Shown: positions 1 through 9,258, numbered from the stretch's first letter. The stretch is DNA of 64,000 nt from Flavobacterium aestivum (GCF_026870175.2 NZ_CP113977.2:4030001-4094000); one strand, 5' to 3'. Notes: generated by a model not told the origin, from the sequence alone. Translations and numbers: made by a program.

Positions 1-2
1 CA

Positions 3-77
3 TCTTCGTTATATCAACAATTTACACCAGAATTATTTAAAGACAGAATTGAGTTTTTTATGGATCAAAACTTATAA
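3..77 (+). CDS. 3' end of an unidentified gene (partial)
   Basis: The window opens inside a coding-like stretch. The frame starting at base 3 stays open to a TAA at 75-77 and has the codon use of the neighbouring genes (ending with FFMDQNL). A second frame, from base 1, is open to a TAG at 85-87, so the frame is not certain. The tail is too short to name; by position it probably belongs to the same glycan locus as the glycosyltransferases that follow. Confidence 0.3.
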   Translation, partial: SSLYQQFTPELFKDRIEFFMDQNL

Positions 78-189
78 CCAACTTTAGTTTTTATTGAATT
101 CTTTTTTAAATAATTAGCAAAAAACATTGTTCCTATTTTACTTTTATTCAAACCTATTTAATTCATAACAAAAAACAGTTTCATCGTAT

Positions 190-1161
190 ATGGACATTTC
201 AATAATTATAGTTAATTACCGTAGTTGGAAGCCATTACTTAACTGTTTAGAATCGTTGCAAACAATAGAGGATACTAAAATAAATTTTGAAGTAATTGTT
301 CTTGATAATTTTTCTAACGATGGACAGTTTGATTATTATAAAAGCAAATTCAAAGACTTTATTTTTATTGAAAACTATATTAATTCTGGTTTTTCTAACG
401 GATGTAACCTTGGCGCTAAAGTAGCAAAAGGAGAATATTTGTTATTCCTGAATCCAGACACAATAATTGCTCCGGATACACTCAACACACTTTATACAAC
501 ATACAAAAAACACCCGGAAATAGGTATTTTGTCTTGCTTACAAGTTGATAAAAAAAATCGCTTTTTCAATCAAAAAAACCTTTTTCCTTCATTTTTTCAA
601 GTTTTTGGAATTACCCGATTTTTTTATAGAAAATTTACCTCAAAAGCATTAAATGAAAAATTTAAAATCCAAGATGATTTATTTTATCCTGACTGGGTTT
701 CTGGCGCTTTACTATTTATAAGCAGGGATTGGTTTAAAAAAGTCAATGGATGGAATGAAGATTATTGGTTATACTTTGAAGATGTAGATATTTGCAAAAA
801 AATATCGCAGAGCAAAGGCAAAATTGCTATAACCTGTGACGCAACCATTTTTCATGAACACGGTGGTTCTTCAAGAAATAATTTTGAAACTGAACACATT
901 AGCAAAACTGAAGTGATCATTTCTAAACATGTGTATATCAATACTAATTTTAATACTTTATCCCAATTACCCTCTCATCTTTTTTTAATACTCTTTATCT
1001 TTTTAGAAAAAACTTTTTTATCTCTTTTAAGTTTATTTTTATTTTTTAATTTGAAATTAAAAACGAATAGATACATCCTTAGTAATCTTTGTTTTTATTA
1101 TTTTAATGCCATTAAAAAAAGAACATGGTTAAGCCAAAGTTCTGTAAACTATCAAAAATAA
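190..1161 (+). CDS. Glycosyltransferase family 2 (rhamnosyltransferase-like)
   Basis: A GT-A fold transferase that would move a sugar from a nucleotide donor onto a surface-glycan intermediate at the inner membrane. The N-terminus has the GT2 pattern: IIIVNY at residues 5-10, an acidic DNFSND at 39-44, and NPDT at 88-91 in the place of the metal-binding DxD. A WVSGA and YFEDVD region in the middle is typical of the WbbL-like branch. The last 60 or so residues are strongly hydrophobic (about 260-290) and probably anchor the protein. The 323-residue length is normal. It lies 4 bases upstream of a second GT2 gene, so the two are likely cotranscribed. Donor and acceptor cannot be read from the sequence. 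Confidence 0.88.
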   Translation: MDISIIIVNYRSWKPLLNCLESLQTIEDTKINFEVIVLDNFSNDGQFDYYKSKFKDFIFIENYINSGFSNGCNLGAKVAKGEYLLFLNPDTIIAPDTLNTLYTTYKKHPEIGILSCLQVDKKNRFFNQKNLFPSFFQVFGITRFFYRKFTSKALNEKFKIQDDLFYPDWVSGALLFISRDWFKKVNGWNEDYWLYFEDVDICKKISQSKGKIAITCDATIFHEHGGSSRNNFETEHISKTEVIISKHVYINTNFNTLSQLPSHLFLILFIFLEKTFLSLLSLFLFFNLKLKTNRYILSNLCFYYFNAIKKRTWLSQSSVNYQK

Positions 1162-1165
1162 TTTT

Positions 1166-1957
1166 ATGACAGATAACAATGCTAAAAAATTATCCATATT
1201 AATCATAACTTTAAATGAAGAAGAGCATTTAAAAGAGCTGTTATCCGACTTAGACTTTGCCGATGAAATAATAATTGTCGACTCGTATAGTAATGACAAA
1301 ACAGAAACTATTGCAAAATCTTTTTCTAAAGTAAAGTTCATTCAAAATAAATTTGAGAACTTTTCCGCTCAAAGAAACTTTGCTATTGAACAAGCAAAAA
1401 ACGACTGGATATTATTTCTTGATGCTGATGAACGGTTGACTCCGGAATTAAAACAAGAAATCATAGAAACATTACAAAAAAGACCATATTATTCTGCTTA
1501 TTTTTTTGAAAGGGTATTTATGTTTGAGAATTCAATTTTAAAATATAGCGGCAATCAAACCGATAAAATATTTCGCCTTTTCGATAAAAAATTCGCAAAA
1601 TATGATGAAAAGAGATTGGTTCATGAAAAATTAATAGTCAATGGAAAAATCGGTTTTTTAAAAAATAAACTAATCCATTATTCCTATGCATCTTACCATG
1701 ACTATAAGGAAAAAATTATTTTCTATGGTAAATTTAAAGCTGAAGAAAAGTTTATAAAAGGAATGAAACCGACTCTTTTACATCAAATTTTCCACCCTAG
1801 TTATAATTTTTTCTATAACTACATCATTCGATTAGGTATTCTCGATGGCAAAAAAGGTATCTATATTTGTTATCTTAATGCGTATTGTATTACTGTAAGA
1901 TACAGAGAATTAAATAAACTTTGGAAACAAAATCAACATCTTATTTCCAAAACTTAA
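1166..1957 (+). CDS. Glycosyltransferase family 2, LPS-core (WaaE/KdtX-like)
   Basis: A 263-residue GT2 enzyme. VDSYSND at 38-44 and LDADER at 85-90 match the WaaE/KdtX group, whose characterised members add glucose to the inner core of lipopolysaccharide. A cytosolic, membrane-associated role in core or lipooligosaccharide synthesis is therefore likely, but the sugar is an inference. The ATG lies 4 bases after the stop of the preceding GT2, indicating one transcript. Its 3' end overlaps the convergent kinase gene by 17 bases. Residues HEKLIVNG and the basic, aromatic C-terminal part fit the family. Confidence 0.87.
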   Translation: MTDNNAKKLSILIITLNEEEHLKELLSDLDFADEIIIVDSYSNDKTETIAKSFSKVKFIQNKFENFSAQRNFAIEQAKNDWILFLDADERLTPELKQEIIETLQKRPYYSAYFFERVFMFENSILKYSGNQTDKIFRLFDKKFAKYDEKRLVHEKLIVNGKIGFLKNKLIHYSYASYHDYKEKIIFYGKFKAEEKFIKGMKPTLLHQIFHPSYNFFYNYIIRLGILDGKKGIYICYLNAYCITVRYRELNKLWKQNQHLISKT

Positions 1958-2702
1958 GTTTCTTTTTCAATCTTTTCTTTCTCCAATATTTTTCTTGAAA
2001 ATCAGCAGTATATTTCCAAAGAGTTTCAAAAATTAACTCCTCCGACTCACCTGATAATTTAGCATATTCATTACTCATCACCGCTACCATTTCCTTCATA
2101 GGTGTCAATCGGCAAAGATTTTTCATTCGTAATTCAAATGGCATTGATTTATGGAATTCCATTCTATTCAAATCAACCAAAAAGAAATCGTATTGTTCTT
2201 GGCTCTTTTTTAGTATTAATGTATTTCCAGGCGAATGATCCTTGAATTCTATTCCTTTTTGATGCAAAAGGAATGAAAATTGGGTAAATTGTCTTAAGAT
2301 ATTTTCATGATCCGGATAATCTGGAATTTCAACCAGCTCTCTATAAGTCAAATCACATTGAAGATGCTCACTAACATAATAGCTATCTTTTAGTCCTATC
2401 CAATTATAATTCTCAAGATAAGCAATAGGCTCTGGTGTTCCAATTCCTTTTTCCAGTAAAAGGGTAGCATATTCAAAAGAACGTCTGGCTTTAGATTTTC
2501 TAAAATATTTGTATACAATTTTATTAATCAAATTAGGAATCTTGAAGGACTTGATATTTATTGTTTTCCCATCTAATTCAAATAACTTAATGATGTTTCT
2601 TTTACCATCACCAAATATCTTACCTGAGGATTTAAATTCAAGTATGCTTGATTTGACCGAATCGGTATACTTAATAAGTCTATTATTTATTTTAAATTGC
2701 AT
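1941..2702 (-). CDS. Lipopolysaccharide kinase (Kdo/WaaP family)
   Basis: A 253-residue protein-kinase-like fold of the type that phosphorylates Kdo or heptose in the LPS inner core. Visible kinase signs are a possible ATP lysine near K52, the catalytic-loop analogue KDHSPGNTL (D155, N160), and VDLNR (D177) in the place of the metal-binding DFG motif. The C-terminus is very basic. It sits among glycosyltransferases and converges with the WaaE-like gene, which supports an LPS substrate. The phosphate acceptor is not known. The fold assignment is fairly secure; the exact substrate is inference. Confidence 0.82.
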   Translation of the reverse strand: MQFKINNRLIKYTDSVKSSILEFKSSGKIFGDGKRNIIKLFELDGKTINIKSFKIPNLINKIVYKYFRKSKARRSFEYATLLLEKGIGTPEPIAYLENYNWIGLKDSYYVSEHLQCDLTYRELVEIPDYPDHENILRQFTQFSFLLHQKGIEFKDHSPGNTLILKKSQEQYDFFLVDLNRMEFHKSMPFELRMKNLCRLTPMKEMVAVMSNEYAKLSGESEELIFETLWKYTADFQEKYWRKKRLKKKLKFWK

Positions 2703-2749
2703 CGATTATTTTTTTAGTGCCTATTTTATTAACACACATCTGTTGAATA

Positions 2750-3541
2750 TTACAAATTCAAATATTGATCTATTCCGTTAGTAACTCTTGTTATTCCCTT
2801 TTCAATTGTTTCTTTCTGAATTTTATTATTAAGCTCTAAATTGTTTCTTGAGTTAGTCTTGTGATAAATATGATATAAAATACCTCCATAACGAAGTCTT
2901 TTGGCTTTTACACCGTTATTACCCATTCTAATAACCAAATCCGAATCTTCTCTGCCCCAGCCTTCAAAATCTTCGTTATAACCATTAATAGCAATCAAAT
3001 CATTTCGCCAAAAGGAAACATTACACCCTCTAAATTTTTTAGAAATTCCATAGTGTGATTTATAGAGTTTTGATAAAAATGGAATTGATAAACTTCGTGT
3101 CCTATTTTTAATTTCTTTTGAAAAAAAATTAAAAACTGTGACTTTTTTTTCTAAAACTTCGGATACGTATTTAGGCAAAATATTGACTCTGGAACCATAT
3201 ATATAATGTCCTTTTTGAGCGGATTTAATATGATCCGAGATAAAATTTTTGTGTATTATACAATCTCCATCTATCTGAACAATATAGTCAGCGGTTGTTT
3301 GAGCTATTGCTTTGTTCAAAATTTTTGATTTTCTAAAACCAATATCTTCTTGCCAGATATGACGAATGACAAATTTTGCCTCTCTTTTATACTTGTCCAA
3401 TAATTCCTTAGTCGTATCATTTGAACCATCATCGGCAATCAAAATTTCATCAGGAAGCCTAGTCTGATTTAAAACGCTTTTTAAAACCAAATCCAGCGCA
3501 TCAGACCAATTATAAGTGGAAATTAATAATGCCGTTTTCAT
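2750..3541 (-). CDS. Glycosyltransferase family 2 with galactosyltransferase-type C-terminal domain
   Basis: A 263-residue GT2 enzyme. ADDGSND at 36-42 and the DxD motif IDGDC around 90-94 bind the nucleotide sugar. The later NEDFEGWGREDSDL region is the mark of the Glyco_transf_7C/chondroitin-polymerase-like subfamily. Its start overlaps the stop of the upstream GT4 gene by four bases (ATGA), so the two should be translationally coupled. It is likely a surface-glycan or LPS-core transferase; donor and acceptor cannot be told. Confidence 0.88.
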   Translation of the reverse strand: MKTALLISTYNWSDALDLVLKSVLNQTRLPDEILIADDGSNDTTKELLDKYKREAKFVIRHIWQEDIGFRKSKILNKAIAQTTADYIVQIDGDCIIHKNFISDHIKSAQKGHYIYGSRVNILPKYVSEVLEKKVTVFNFFSKEIKNRTRSLSIPFLSKLYKSHYGISKKFRGCNVSFWRNDLIAINGYNEDFEGWGREDSDLVIRMGNNGVKAKRLRYGGILYHIYHKTNSRNNLELNNKIQKETIEKGITRVTNGIDQYLNL

Positions 3542-4647
3542 TTTCTTAATGTTTTTTTATATGCAAGATAAGTTTCATTAGCAATAAATGCAGAATTAAA
3601 CTCTTTAGTAATCTTTAATTTATTTGTCTCTATAAATTGTTTCTTTAACGATTGATCAGAAATTAACTTTATCAATTTTATTGACAAATCCTTATAATCT
3701 TTAACAGAGCTAATAAAACCATTCTCCCCATCAACTATTATTTCAGGTAAAACTCCAACACTTGTAGTAACAACAGGCACACCTATCATCATAGCTTCGA
3801 GTACTGAAGTTGGACCTCCTTCCCTTTCTGAAGTCATTAAAAAAACATCAAATTGATTATTTAAGACATTTGCATTCTTAATTTTATCAGTAAAAAAAAG
3901 ATAACTATCTAATTTTTTCTCCTCAACTTTTCGCTTTAATTCATTGGTCAAATTCGTAAACTCTCCAATTTGTATAAATCGTATATTCTTTTGCTTCAAA
4001 ACATTTACAACATAATCAGCTGTATCAATAAATGTTTCTAAATCTTTAGCTCTCGTATGATTTGCTATATTTCCAACTATAACATCATTTTTATCTATAG
4101 AAAAAAACTCTTTGAGAATTAAATTAGTGTCTGAATTGAGAATTTCCAAAGAAACACAATCATGAATTATTAATAACTTAGATTTCGCTTTAGCAGTTAA
4201 AATTTTAGAAAAATCTGTTGAAACATTTTTCGAAACACAAATTATGGAACTCAACCCAGAGTAATTATATTTAAACTTACTCAAAATACTACTACTACTT
4301 CCCATTCCTTTTTTAGAAAAAACTGCTTTAGTTTTCAACCCAAACAATAAATCTGAAATTGTAAAAACAGTTAACGAATCACTTGTGTGCAAATGAATTA
4401 AGTCTGGCTTGATCTGTTTTACTATCTTTTTTAAATATAAGTAATTTACAAATTTGTTGAGTTTGCTTTTTTTGGCATTAACAAAAGGAATAGCTTTGCT
4501 TTCGCACTCTTTTTGAAGTAAAGAATTCGAAACACCAAAAACAATATTTTCAACACCTAATTTTGACAATTCTGGGATCAGATCAACCAATTGTTGTTCA
4601 TTTCCACCCCAGCCTGTTGCCCCAGATATATGTAATACTTTCATCAT
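3538..4647 (-). CDS. Glycosyltransferase family 4 (GT-B fold)
   Basis: A 369-residue GT-B enzyme. The N-terminal GATGWGGNEQQL is the usual glycine-rich acceptor-side loop. The C-terminal EREGGPTSVLEAMMIGVPVV contains the E-x7-E nucleotide-sugar motif of GT4. Residues HLHTSD and FSKKGMG fit the family too. It is first in a two-gene minus-strand unit with the GT2 gene, joined by an ATGA overlap. The gene starts with two ATG codons in a row; the first is used here. It likely adds a sugar to LPS core or O-glycan. Confidence 0.88.
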   Translation of the reverse strand: MMKVLHISGATGWGGNEQQLVDLIPELSKLGVENIVFGVSNSLLQKECESKAIPFVNAKKSKLNKFVNYLYLKKIVKQIKPDLIHLHTSDSLTVFTISDLLFGLKTKAVFSKKGMGSSSSILSKFKYNYSGLSSIICVSKNVSTDFSKILTAKAKSKLLIIHDCVSLEILNSDTNLILKEFFSIDKNDVIVGNIANHTRAKDLETFIDTADYVVNVLKQKNIRFIQIGEFTNLTNELKRKVEEKKLDSYLFFTDKIKNANVLNNQFDVFLMTSEREGGPTSVLEAMMIGVPVVTTSVGVLPEIIVDGENGFISSVKDYKDLSIKLIKLISDQSLKKQFIETNKLKITKEFNSAFIANETYLAYKKTLRK

Positions 4648-4685
4648 TTATAGTATGCCTAAATTTTGATATATTAAAACAGCCG

Positions 4686-4693
4686 CAAATCTA
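4686..4693 (-). promoter_or_regulatory. Possible -7 box for the GT4/GT2 pair
   Basis: On the minus strand this reads TAGATTTG, an exact match to TAnnTTTG, about 40 bases before the GT4 start. No TTG lies at the usual 17-23 base distance, so support is modest. Confidence 0.35.
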
Positions 4694-4848
4694 ATCATTT
4701 ACAACAACTATATTATATAAAACAAGAAGCTAAAAAAATAATCAGCCTATAAAAAAAGCTATTAATCTAAAAACTAGCAAAAAAATCAAAATCTAAATAA
4801 ATTAAAACAATTTAAGTAAATTTTATGTAACAAATAAATCGAAAAACT

Positions 4849-4881
4849 TTGAATTATAAACTACATTTGCAAGTATTTTTG
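4849..4881 (+). promoter_or_regulatory. Possible promoter of the CgeB-like gene
   Basis: TTG at 4849-4851 is followed after 22 bases by TATTTTTG at 4874-4881, fitting the Flavobacterium TTG-N17-23-TAnnTTTG pattern. A second -7 match, TACATTTG, lies at 4862-4869. The gene starts at 4908. Confidence 0.42.
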
Positions 4882-4907
4882 AACTATAATTAATATAAAA
4901 TTATTTA

Positions 4908-5867
4908 ATGAAAATAACAATTATAAGCTTTGATAATTGGGGATTTAATAGCCATATAGTAACTTCTTTGAAAAATTCAGGACATACTGTACATCATATT
5001 AATTTTAATAATTTTAAGTATGAATATCCAAATATTATATTAAGATTATACAATTTCATCTTAAAAACAATATTCAAAAAAAATCTTAAAAATATACATT
5101 ACGGTAACGAAGTGCTAAAAAAATTAAAAGAGAACAATGAAACTCAAGATATAATTTTAACGATAAAAGGTGATTTTATAGATCCTGAAAATATATCAAA
5201 ATTTAAAAATTACACTAAAAAATCCATAGCTTTTTTTAATGATAGTGCTACTAGATGCCCAAAAATATTGCGTGTTATTGGTAATTTTGATGAAGTTTAT
5301 TCTTTTGAAAAAGAAGACTGCGAAAAATATAATTTAAAATTTGCTACCAATTGGATTTATAATTCTACCGATCCTGATCACCAGGAAGCTACTATTAAAT
5401 ACCAAGTTTTTAACATCAGCTCTATCGATAAACGATTGCCAGTCTTATCTAAAATAGCTGCAGATTTATTTGCAAAAAATATAAATTACAAATTCATTAT
5501 TTACGATAATAAAAACGAAGGCAAAGACAAAAATATAGAGTACACAACAAAACATATACCGTTATCCGTAGTAAATGATTACATTAGTAATTCTGCCGTT
5601 TTACTTGACATTAATAGAAAAGGACAAAACGGACTTACCTTTAGAGTATTTGAGAGTTTAGGATTAGAAAAAAAACTAATCACTACAAATGCTGATGTAA
5701 AAAACTATGATTTCTACAACCCAAATAATATTCTAATTGTAGATGAGAAAACACCAAATATCCCTTTAGATTTTTTTAATAATGAATACGAAAAAATTCC
5801 AGAGGTGATCCTAAAAAAATACACTTTAGATGGATGGATTAATCAAGTTTTTAATTCACCTCAATAA
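4908..5867 (+). CDS. CgeB-like glycosyltransferase-family protein
   Basis: A 319-residue soluble protein without signal peptide. The N-terminus MKITIISFDNWGFNSHIV resembles a GT-B Rossmann start. The C-terminal part, with the motif NGLTFRVFESLGLEKKLIT, resembles CgeB and related spore-maturation or glycosyltransferase-like proteins, where this region helps bind a nucleotide sugar. It stands alone between divergent GT genes and the Wzi-like gene, with its own probable promoter. Codon use is even richer in AAA, ATA and AAT than its neighbours, which hints at a variable, transferred glycan gene. Function is inferred from motif and place only. Confidence 0.6.
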   Translation: MKITIISFDNWGFNSHIVTSLKNSGHTVHHINFNNFKYEYPNIILRLYNFILKTIFKKNLKNIHYGNEVLKKLKENNETQDIILTIKGDFIDPENISKFKNYTKKSIAFFNDSATRCPKILRVIGNFDEVYSFEKEDCEKYNLKFATNWIYNSTDPDHQEATIKYQVFNISSIDKRLPVLSKIAADLFAKNINYKFIIYDNKNEGKDKNIEYTTKHIPLSVVNDYISNSAVLLDINRKGQNGLTFRVFESLGLEKKLITTNADVKNYDFYNPNNILIVDEKTPNIPLDFFNNEYEKIPEVILKKYTLDGWINQVFNSPQ

Positions 5868-5908
5868 TTTGACAAAATTTCTATCCATAAAACCTCACAT
5901 AATTAAAG

Positions 5909-5916
5909 TACATTTG
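5909..5916 (+). promoter_or_regulatory. Possible -7 box of the Wzi-like gene
   Basis: TACATTTG matches TAnnTTTG exactly, 64 bases before the ATG at 5980. No TTG is seen at the expected distance. Confidence 0.4.
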
Positions 5917-5979
5917 CATTTTTAATTTTTATAATTAAAAAAAATCAGTCCATAATGCTCTTTAGCAAAAAATAAATTC

Positions 5980-7578
5980 ATGAAAATAAATTTCTTATTC
6001 GTAGTTAGCCTATTAGTTAGCCTATCATTAAAAGCACAAAACATCCCTGTAGGATCTATCGATATGATAGAACAAAGAAGCAGAAACGAACAATTATTAA
6101 GCAATGGAAACCCTTTAATATCCCATACTTTACGTCCATTAGCCATAGAATCGATTGATAGTACACAAATTAAATCTGATGAAAGTAATCCTAAAAAAGT
6201 AATCTTAAAAGTACTACCAATTACCCTAACCCAACAGTATAATACTTTTGCACCTTATGGTTGGAATGATGGCTCGATGATTCCTGCCAAAGGTTATCAA
6301 ACACTCCTAACTACAGGATTATATGCAAAATATGGAATTTTAAGTGTACAACTAAAACCTGAATATGTATTTGCAGCAAATCCGGATTTTGAAACTTTTC
6401 CTTTAACTGAATCTAACTCGGTTCGTCTGAATTACATTAATTATTTAAACCATACTGATTTACCTAGCCCGTATGGTGACCAATCCTATAGCAAATTAAA
6501 CTGGGGACAAAGCAATATTAGTGTTGCCATTAATAAATTTTCTATCGGAATCTCTACAGAAAACTTATGGTGGGGTCCTGGAACTAGAAATTCGTTAATA
6601 ATGAGTAATACGGCACCTGGCTTTTTACACTTCACTTTTAATACAAAACAACCTATAGAAACATTCATAGGGAGCTTTGAAGGACAAATCATCTGTGGCA
6701 AGCTAGAAGGCTCTAACATATCAAGTCCAAAATCACAATTTATAATTGATGGCGTTGACTATGAATTATCTAAATCTAAAGATTGGCGTTATATCAATGG
6801 ATTATCCATAAACTATCACCCAAAATGGATTCCTGGATTATTTTTGGGCTTAAATCGTACTATTCAAGTTTATCGTGATGATATGGGGCATAGTTTTTCT
6901 GATTATATGCCAATATTTGCCCCTTTTCAGAAAAAAAATCTAAAAAATGAAGATGCAAAAAATAGGGATCAATTAGCCTCTCTCTTTTTCAGATGGGTAA
7001 TGAAAGAATCTAAATTCGAATTTTATGGAGAAAGTGGTTGGAATGATCACTCCTCAACACTTTGGGACCTATATGAATCTCCTGAACATTCCAGAGCATA
7101 TCTTTTTGGTTTTAATAAACTTTTCATGCTTAACAAAACCAGAAACAAGTATTTAAAAGTAAATTTTGAAACTACTCATCTAGAACAAAGTGCTGATCGT
7201 ATAGTAAGACCGGCTGGTGCTTGGTATATGCACGGAATCATTTTACATGGATATACTAATAAAGGACAAGTTCTTGGAGCTGGTATAGGTCCTGGGAGTA
7301 ATTTACAAACTTTAGATTTTAGTGTCTGGGAAAAAGATAAAGTATGGGGTATACAAGTAGAACGATATGCACATAATATGGATTTCTATTATGATGCATA
7401 TACAGACTATAATCACAAATGGGTTGATTTAGGATTAAACACATATGCTTATCGAAAATTTGGCAATTTAGGTATCCAAGCAAAACTTAACCTTTCAAAA
7501 ATGCGTAATTATCAGTGGCAATTAGACAATAATAAACTCAATGTTCAGTTTCAAGTTTCATTGCAATACCAGTTATAA
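5980..7578 (+). CDS. Capsule assembly Wzi family outer-membrane protein
   Basis: A 532-residue beta-barrel-type protein. Residues 1-19 form a signal peptide ending LKAQ. The rest alternates polar and aromatic residues as in outer-membrane strands. The segment LWWGPGTRNSLIMSN is characteristic of the Wzi family, whose E. coli member is an outer-membrane lectin that attaches capsule to the cell surface. It lies between a CgeB-like gene and a GT2 gene, so it probably acts on the glycan made by this locus. Whether the strain has a true capsule cannot be told from this window. Confidence 0.83.
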   Translation: MKINFLFVVSLLVSLSLKAQNIPVGSIDMIEQRSRNEQLLSNGNPLISHTLRPLAIESIDSTQIKSDESNPKKVILKVLPITLTQQYNTFAPYGWNDGSMIPAKGYQTLLTTGLYAKYGILSVQLKPEYVFAANPDFETFPLTESNSVRLNYINYLNHTDLPSPYGDQSYSKLNWGQSNISVAINKFSIGISTENLWWGPGTRNSLIMSNTAPGFLHFTFNTKQPIETFIGSFEGQIICGKLEGSNISSPKSQFIIDGVDYELSKSKDWRYINGLSINYHPKWIPGLFLGLNRTIQVYRDDMGHSFSDYMPIFAPFQKKNLKNEDAKNRDQLASLFFRWVMKESKFEFYGESGWNDHSSTLWDLYESPEHSRAYLFGFNKLFMLNKTRNKYLKVNFETTHLEQSADRIVRPAGAWYMHGIILHGYTNKGQVLGAGIGPGSNLQTLDFSVWEKDKVWGIQVERYAHNMDFYYDAYTDYNHKWVDLGLNTYAYRKFGNLGIQAKLNLSKMRNYQWQLDNNKLNVQFQVSLQYQL

Positions 7579-7674
7579 AACAACAAAATCATTACAGTAA
7601 AACTATTTATTTAGATTTATTGATATTAACAACTTACATTAGTAATGCTTATTTTGTAAACAAGAAAAAATACT

Positions 7675-8652
7675 ATGAAAACTTCTGTTGCCATGTGTAC
7701 TTATAATGGTGAAAAATACATTAAAGCACAACTTGAAAGTATTTTAAATCAAACAATAAACATTGATGAAATAATCATATGTGATGATGGGTCTAATGAT
7801 AATACAATTGAGCTCATATCTAAATTTCAAGCAGAAAACCCAAATAAAATATCCTTATATAGCAATCCAATAAATTTAGGTAGCAATAAAAATTTCGAAA
7901 AAGCCATTTCAATTTGTTCTGGTGATTATATTTTTTTGAGCGATCAGGACGACATTTGGAAAGAAAATAAAGTTGAGAAAATCATTGAATATTTTTTAGC
8001 GAATCCATCTACAGAAGCTGTTTTCACCAATGGAGACTTAATTAATGACAAGAACGAAAAAATCAGTACTCACACACTTTGGGATTCTGTTTTTTTTATC
8101 GAAAATAAATTAGAAAGACCTATCAATTTATTCAAATTAATGAGTTCTAAAAGAAACATGGTAACTGGAGCAACACTTTGCATCAAAAAAGAAACAAAAG
8201 ATTTTATTTTTCCTTTTCCTGACTTTAAAAAATATTATCATGATGAATGGATAGCTATTATCATTGCTTCCAGAAAAAAATTAGATTACGTAACAGATGA
8301 ACTTATTTCCTATAGGATTCATTCTGATCAACAAATTGGAGGAAAAAATAACATTCAAAAAAGTACCTCCCAAAAACACTTGAAACTTAGCAATTATATT
8401 TTAGGTAATGCAACCCCAAAATCATATCAAGATTTCAATCAATTATCCAAAACTTACTATCGCAATTATTTAAAATTTAAAAATGTATCCGAAAACACAG
8501 GAGGTAACAATCCTGTCAATTTTAAAGAAATAGCAGAAACCAATTTAGAATTATTTAAAAAATGTGATGACTCTTTAAAAAAGACTAGTCCCATTTTCTA
8601 CTTTTTTAGAAGCTTAACTGATAAAATAAGAGGAAAAAGACAATTAAATTAA
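7675..8652 (+). CDS. Glycosyltransferase family 2
   Basis: A 325-residue GT2 enzyme. CDDGSND at 36-42 and SDQDDIW at 89-95 are the nucleotide- and metal-binding motifs, the latter form being typical of rhamnosyl- and galactosyltransferases of O-antigen clusters. YHDEWIA around 186 and the basic C-terminus fit that group. It ends 6 bases before tsaC, so a shared transcript with this housekeeping gene is possible, although the glycan locus ends here by function. The donor sugar cannot be read. Confidence 0.87.
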   Translation: MKTSVAMCTYNGEKYIKAQLESILNQTINIDEIIICDDGSNDNTIELISKFQAENPNKISLYSNPINLGSNKNFEKAISICSGDYIFLSDQDDIWKENKVEKIIEYFLANPSTEAVFTNGDLINDKNEKISTHTLWDSVFFIENKLERPINLFKLMSSKRNMVTGATLCIKKETKDFIFPFPDFKKYYHDEWIAIIIASRKKLDYVTDELISYRIHSDQQIGGKNNIQKSTSQKHLKLSNYILGNATPKSYQDFNQLSKTYYRNYLKFKNVSENTGGNNPVNFKEIAETNLELFKKCDDSLKKTSPIFYFFRSLTDKIRGKRQLN

Positions 8653-8658
8653 AACAAA

Positions 8659-9225
8659 ATGGACATTAATCAAGAAGTACACAACGCATTTGAAGTCATA
8701 AAAGAAGGCGGAATCATACTTTACCCTACCGATACCGTTTGGGGAATTGGTTGTGATGCAACCAATCCAGAAGCCATTTCCAAAATATACAAACTCAAAC
8801 AGAGAGCCGAAACACAAAGCATGATTTGCCTAATGAACGGCGAAAAAATGATTTATAATGTTTTTAAGGAAATTCCGGAAGTAGCATGGCAGATCATGGA
8901 TTTATCCGAAAATCCAACGACATTAATCCTCGATCAACCGAGAAATGTGGCTCCTAACGTTATTGCACCCGATAATACATTGGGTATTCGCATCGTCAAA
9001 GAACCTTTTTGTTTCAAACTGATGGAACGTATGAAGAAACCATTGGTATCTACTTCTGCCAATATTTCTGGTCAACCTACTCCAAAAAGTTTCAAAGAAA
9101 TTAGTCCTGAAATTATAAAAGGCGTTGACTATGTTGTAAATTTGCACCACGATAAAATTGCCGGAAAACCGTCTACAATCATTAAACTGACTAATGATTC
9201 GCAGGTAAAAGTGATTCGCAAGTAA
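8659..9225 (+). CDS. tsaC: L-threonylcarbamoyladenylate synthase (YrdC/Sua5 domain)
   Basis: This enzyme uses threonine, bicarbonate and ATP to make threonylcarbamoyl-AMP for the t6A37 modification of tRNAs that read ANN codons. The 188-residue length matches the single-domain TsaC form, without the Sua5 C-terminal domain. YPTDTVWG at 22-29, KLKQR at 45-49 and STSANISGQP are the family's substrate-binding motifs. It lies 6 bases after a GT2 gene and upstream of a GxxExxY gene and cca, another tRNA gene. Confidence 0.93.
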   Translation: MDINQEVHNAFEVIKEGGIILYPTDTVWGIGCDATNPEAISKIYKLKQRAETQSMICLMNGEKMIYNVFKEIPEVAWQIMDLSENPTTLILDQPRNVAPNVIAPDNTLGIRIVKEPFCFKLMERMKKPLVSTSANISGQPTPKSFKEISPEIIKGVDYVVNLHHDKIAGKPSTIIKLTNDSQVKVIRK

Positions 9226-9228
9226 ATT

Positions 9229-9247
9229 ACCGCAAATTCGCAAATTA
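9229..9247 (+). repeat. Left arm of a 19-bp inverted repeat around the GxxExxY gene
   Basis: These 19 bases, built from the motif GCAAATTCGCAAATT, begin 4 bases after the tsaC stop. They are the exact reverse complement of 9640-9658, on the far side of the GxxExxY gene. Confidence 0.85.
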
Positions 9248-9258
9248 TTTTAAAATTT

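Noticed and set aside
1129..1341. Minus-strand open frame over the GT2 junction
   Set aside because: Antisense to two well-supported glycosyltransferase genes.
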